This document shows, piece by piece, positions 60,689 through 64,000 of a stretch of DNA of 64,000 nucleotides. The position numbers and the translations under genes were made by a program. The stretch is taken from positions 248,001 to 312,000 of the forward strand of contig CALSRT010000007.1 in the NCBI GenBank assembly GCA_943788825.1. Reading direction: 5' to 3'. The DNA is from UBA4582 sp002389265 (GTDB lineage: Bacteria; Pseudomonadota; Gammaproteobacteria; Pseudomonadales; Azotimanducaceae). Numbering within the stretch: position 1 is the first letter of the stretch; every line of letters begins with the position of its first letter. The notes under the pieces are model-generated. The model was not told the origin of the DNA and did not search any database. It saw only the letters and a program-made list of their open reading frames with translations.

Positions 60689-61492
60689 TCAGTCGCCAAA
60701 TATCGCGGTGAATCGCACATTACCTTTGTCTAAGCCGTCACTGACGATGTCCAGGCCCGCGGTTTTAATCATCCATTCGAGACGATGATCACGATATTCA
60801 CGTTTAAACAAGCCTGCCTCCAACGCGTCTCTGACCGCTGCCAGGCCGATAGAGGCGCTATCAAAGGCATTCTCTGCGGCCGTTGCCATGACTGCTGCGA
60901 CGCTGGGCACCTGCTCGGCGCGGCGCAACCAATCTTCCAGATTTGAACCGGCCTGCGGCGCGAAACCATAATTCGCCGCATTAAGCACACAAGGCACTAC
61001 CGCAAGATCACCCCAACCGAACGACTCACCATTAAACCAGCTACGGTCACCCAGCTGCTGCCCCAGCCATCGATTCCACTGCTGGATTTGCTCACCGGCC
61101 AGGCGCGTAATCGCCGCAGCTGACTCACCCTGTGCGCGACCGAAATGGGCAATTTCAGCCAACCCCCAGATAATTGCTTCGTAGTGGGTATCCATGACGT
61201 CTTCCAGTATTCGAACGCGGGCACGGTCAGCCGGCGTCGCCGGTAACAGTGGCGGTTGTGGCCAAACATCCTCGAGGTATTCAAGGATCACCGTGGAGTC
61301 GAAAATCTCAACATCATCATGGATCAGCGTGGGGACTTCACCCCGCGGACTCGCGGCGGCAAATTCGCCCCCAGCGGCGCCAGTACCAAAAGCGTCCGGC
61401 GTGAGGATATCGCACTCAAGGCCCTTTTCCAGCAAGGCGATCTTGACCTTCTGAGAATAAGGCGACAGCGGGTGATCATAGAGTTTCAACAT
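60689..61492 (-). CDS. Glutathione S-transferase family protein
   Basis: A 267-residue GST. It starts LYDHPLSPYSQKVKIALLEKGLECD, with a Ser/Cys-type N-terminal active site region, and has SPRGEVPTLIHDDVEIFDSTVILEYLE for glutathione binding. The C-terminal domain has WFNGESFGWGDLAVVPCVL. The C-terminal extension of about 40 residues (FKREYRDHRLEWMIKTAGLD) is longer than in most GSTs. It is divergent from the P450 gene and would detoxify or process electrophiles such as epoxides. Confidence 0.92.
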   Translation of the reverse strand: MLKLYDHPLSPYSQKVKIALLEKGLECDILTPDAFGTGAAGGEFAAASPRGEVPTLIHDDVEIFDSTVILEYLEDVWPQPPLLPATPADRARVRILEDVMDTHYEAIIWGLAEIAHFGRAQGESAAAITRLAGEQIQQWNRWLGQQLGDRSWFNGESFGWGDLAVVPCVLNAANYGFAPQAGSNLEDWLRRAEQVPSVAAVMATAAENAFDSASIGLAAVRDALEAGLFKREYRDHRLEWMIKTAGLDIVSDGLDKGNVRFTAIFGD

Positions 61493-61744
61493 GGCATTTT
61501 CCTGGTTTGGGACTCAACGTTTCACAGGCAGAGTATCACCAAATGGCGCCGCGACAACAAGCCATGCTAAATCAGGACTGCCTGTAGCGGCACCACGTCT
61601 TCGCGATCAACGGTGTTCGGGTCTTCGACAGCAGTCTGTCGGTGCGCCGCAAACCCAGTAGCGCCAGTTGGTCCTATTTCCCTTTCTAGGCCCGGAATTC
61701 TGCTCTACTATTCGAGTATCAGTCAGTTAAACAAGGAAGCCATC

Positions 61745-63067
61745 ATGTCAGAGAAATCTCAAGATCTGCAAGCCGCCGGTATTAGCAATCGTGAAACTCA
61801 GGCCCGTTGGGCAATCGATGTCAACGTCGACCCCATGAGCATCCCCTTAGCGCAACTCGATCCCTGCCACCCGTCACTGTTTGAGGCTGACAAATTCAAA
61901 CCCTATTTCGATCGCCTACGGGCGGAGGATCCAGTGCACCTGACGGCCGAAAGCATGTTTGGGCCCTACTGGTCTGTGACCCGCTTTGACGACATTCTAT
62001 ACGTCGACAGTCACCATGAAATCTTCTCTTCGGATATTGATCAAGGCGGCATTCGAATGGGTGGACGACCCCGGCAGGCCGGCGAACCCGATCCGATGTT
62101 TCATCTACCCATGTTTATTATGGCGGACCCACCCGTCCACGATGAACAACGTAAAGTCGTCGCCCCCATGTTTACATCCCGCGCCCTGGCCGACCTGCAA
62201 GATCTGATTCGCGAAAGGGCTATCAAAATTCTCGATGGCCTGCCGCGAGATGAAGATTTCAATTGGGTCCAGCACGTCTCGGTGGAACTGACCGGGCAAA
62301 TGCTGGCCACCCTGTTCGATATTCCTCAGGAGGATCGACACAAGCTCATCCATTGGTCAGACACCATCGAGAACATCGGCAATCCAGACGTCTACGAGAC
62401 TCCAGAGCAGGCCTTTGCCGAGCTCTGGAAATGTTTCGAGTATTTCGATGCTGCCTGGAAAGAGCGGGCAGCTAGAACCACGCCGGGCACAGACTTGATC
62501 TCCGTGCTGGCCCAGGGTGAGTCTACGAAAAATATGGCACCCAACGAATTTTTGGGCAACATGTTACTGTTGATCGTCGGCGGCAATGACACCACCCGCA
62601 ATTCCATTTCTGGCGGGCTACTGGCCATGAGCCAATACCCGGCGGAGTACGATAAATTACTCAGCGATCCAAGCTTGATACCCAAGATGGTCCCTGAGAT
62701 GATTCGTTGGCAGTCGCCAGTGGCACATATGTGCCGCACCGCCCTGATCGACACGGAACTCGGCGGCAAGCAGATCAAGGCCGGCGACAAGGTGGTGATG
62801 TGGTATATCTCCGGCAATCGTGATGAGCGCCAGATCGACAGACCCGATGAATTTATCATCGACCGCATCAACCCGCGACATCATCTTTCTTTTGGCTTCG
62901 GCATTCATCGCTGTCTGGGCAATCGTCTGGGCGAGATGCAATTGACGATTCTCTGGGAAGAAATCGTCAAGCGCCTACCAAAGATCGAGGTCGTGGCCGA
63001 CCCCGTCTATCTTCGTTCGAATTTTATTCACGGCATTCGTGAATTGATGGTGCGTATTCCAAGCTAG
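61745..63067 (+). CDS. Cytochrome P450 monooxygenase
   Basis: A 440-residue soluble bacterial P450. The I-helix reads VGGNDTTRNSISGG with the conserved acid/alcohol pair, the K-helix ExxR is EMIRW, and the heme loop FGFGIHRCLGNRLGE supplies the cysteine ligand. The proximal ADPPVHDEQRKVVAPMFTS is typical of CYP125/142-like and terpene-hydroxylating P450s. It would need a [2Fe-2S] ferredoxin and reductase; the ferredoxin at 9146-9466 is a possible partner. AAGGA lies before the ATG at 61745; the longer frame to 61613 adds 44 unmatched residues. Substrate unknown, perhaps steroid or terpenoid. Confidence 0.96.
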   Translation: MSEKSQDLQAAGISNRETQARWAIDVNVDPMSIPLAQLDPCHPSLFEADKFKPYFDRLRAEDPVHLTAESMFGPYWSVTRFDDILYVDSHHEIFSSDIDQGGIRMGGRPRQAGEPDPMFHLPMFIMADPPVHDEQRKVVAPMFTSRALADLQDLIRERAIKILDGLPRDEDFNWVQHVSVELTGQMLATLFDIPQEDRHKLIHWSDTIENIGNPDVYETPEQAFAELWKCFEYFDAAWKERAARTTPGTDLISVLAQGESTKNMAPNEFLGNMLLLIVGGNDTTRNSISGGLLAMSQYPAEYDKLLSDPSLIPKMVPEMIRWQSPVAHMCRTALIDTELGGKQIKAGDKVVMWYISGNRDERQIDRPDEFIIDRINPRHHLSFGFGIHRCLGNRLGEMQLTILWEEIVKRLPKIEVVADPVYLRSNFIHGIRELMVRIPS

Positions 63068-63105
63068 CGGCTTTGCGCTTGGAATACTGGATTGGCGTTC
63101 CGGCT

Positions 63106-63978
63106 TTAGAGCACCGGCGTAAAGTCCAATGCCGCGGCTTCCGCTGCACAATTCCGGCTCGGCGGCAAGCCGCGGTTGATGAGCTCGGCCAACTCCTGTT
63201 TCGCCGCCGCCATATCCAGTTGGAACACCGGGTCGGCGTGTAAGCGGGCGACAGTGGCGGCGCCCATAGCTCGACCCGACTCCACATCCGCACTCCAATG
63301 GACATTACAGACCATACGGCTGACACCGTAAGCACGGCCACGCTTGATAATCTGATTTGTCCGTTCTGGAACTAGCTCGCTCAAGATCAAGCCCCACGCC
63401 CAGCCAAAGGCAGTGTGGCCGGATGGGTATGACCCGTTGTCACGCAGAGCAGCTTCGCTGTCTGGCGTACAGGTCGGCTGGCTATTGACCATAAAAGGTC
63501 GAGGCCGCTGGTAATGATTTTTTGCCGCGCCCGTTGAATAACCTGCATCGACCAAACTACGGCGCAATAATCGATAAGTATGGGGCGTGTCGACCTCATT
63601 GATCGGCGCATTGATAGCGCAGCTGAAGGTACCCGCGACTTCCGGAAAGGCATACACCGCATCCTGAGCCGCCAAGTCCCAACGCGGTGAGCCTTTCAAC
63701 CTCAGAGCCATGCCGCTGAGCCAGACATCTTGAGCCTCCGCGGCCGAACCCAGCGCCGGAGGCGCCGGTAACAAACCCAGACTGTCGGGCAGATCGGCGA
63801 CCGGCAAATAACCGCGAAGTATCCCGGGTCGAATTTCATCCACCGGCGCCGGTTCATAGGGCTTGGAACTGCAGGCGGTCAGCAGTAACAGCGCCAGAAC
63901 CACTAGACTGTTTCTAGCGATCTCAGCGCCGGCCCAGCGCTCTGTTTTGCACTCGAATAAGTCGGATCGCTCTGCCAC
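63106..63978 (-). CDS. PAP2-family acid phosphatase (class A, PhoN-like) lipoprotein
   Basis: A 290-residue phosphatase. A lipoprotein signal (VLALLLLTACSS, lipobox near residue 36) puts it in the envelope. The vanadium-haloperoxidase/PAP2 signature is complete: K-x6-RP in KNHYQRPRPF, SYPSGHTAFGW, and SR-x5-H-x3-D in SRMVCNVHWSADVE. It hydrolyses phosphomonoesters. The 20-residue N-terminal stretch before the hydrophobic part is long for a signal, so the true start may lie downstream. It is convergent with the P450 gene. Confidence 0.9.
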   Translation of the reverse strand: MAERSDLFECKTERWAGAEIARNSLVVLALLLLTACSSKPYEPAPVDEIRPGILRGYLPVADLPDSLGLLPAPPALGSAAEAQDVWLSGMALRLKGSPRWDLAAQDAVYAFPEVAGTFSCAINAPINEVDTPHTYRLLRRSLVDAGYSTGAAKNHYQRPRPFMVNSQPTCTPDSEAALRDNGSYPSGHTAFGWAWGLILSELVPERTNQIIKRGRAYGVSRMVCNVHWSADVESGRAMGAATVARLHADPVFQLDMAAAKQELAELINRGLPPSRNCAAEAAALDFTPVL

Positions 63979-64000
63979 CAGTGGCCTCCTTTAAATGTCA

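Overview
The window looks like a piece of an aerobic, Gram-negative, probably gammaproteobacterial chromosome from an uncultured or little-studied lineage. The pointers are a TonB-dependent receptor with a signal peptide, lipoboxes, TesB-type thioesterase, a BCP-type peroxiredoxin, SirB1, TrhO, YgiQ, a DUF748 protein and a DsbA-like protein. Genes are dense and there are no rRNA, tRNA, CRISPR, phage or insertion-sequence genes. Coding is dominated by acyl-CoA chemistry (three acyl-CoA synthetases, acyl-CoA dehydrogenases, thiolase, CaiB-type CoA-transferase, hot-dog thioesterases and dehydratases) plus oxidoreductases and xenobiotic-type enzymes (P450, epoxide hydrolase, glutathione S-transferases, quinone-reductase-like MDR proteins). 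Several families are commoner in Actinobacteria or archaea: F420 biosynthesis, five luciferase-like F420-type oxidoreductases, GTP-dependent PEP carboxykinase, UPF0182 and TrmY.

Layout. 0-2.4 kb: end of an acyl-CoA synthetase, a Rieske protein and a TesB thioesterase, all plus strand, with the last two translationally coupled. 2.4-4.6 kb: a beta-lactamase-fold protein with an Ala in place of the catalytic Ser, then a decayed stretch with two broken genes. 4.6-9.5 kb: luciferase-like oxidoreductase, acyl-CoA-dehydrogenase-like flavoprotein, MDR reductase, epoxide hydrolase, ferredoxin. 9.7-19 kb: peroxiredoxin, nitroreductase, TonB receptor, Gfo/Idh oxidoreductase, TrhO, SirB1, phosphotransferase. 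19-26.8 kb: CoA-transferase, acyl-CoA synthetase, YgiQ radical SAM protein, pckG. 26.8-43.2 kb: an almost unbroken minus-strand block. At its core is a very tight fno-cofE-cofD-cofC-fbiC operon for the deazaflavin cofactor F420, preceded by a TrmY-like tRNA methyltransferase and followed by two luciferase-like, probably F420-dependent oxidoreductases. 43.2-44 kb: a non-coding region with DnaA-box-like sites. 44-55 kb: FATP-type acyl-CoA synthetase, membrane protein, more luciferase-like enzymes, DsbA-like protein, acyl-CoA dehydrogenase, coiled-coil protein, UPF0182. 55.1-55.8 kb: non-coding, with three tandem-repeat arrays. 55.8-64 kb: cupin-like protein, MDR reductase, a thioredoxin-fold selenoprotein, hot-dog protein, two GSTs, P450, acid phosphatase lipoprotein.

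The most interesting item is the selenoprotein at 57379-58428. Two apparent ORFs join through one in-frame UGA at the redox-active position of a thioredoxin-like fold (Trp-Sec-Gly-Cys). A bacterial-SECIS-like hairpin with a G in its apical loop starts 10 bases after the UGA. The second theme is F420: the window carries the whole FO-to-F420 pathway, its NADP reductase and several candidate client enzymes. The third is a recurring pattern of short tandem repeats (units of 11-16 bases), many of which contain or touch a stop codon. All family calls were made by reading the sequence and were not checked against databases.
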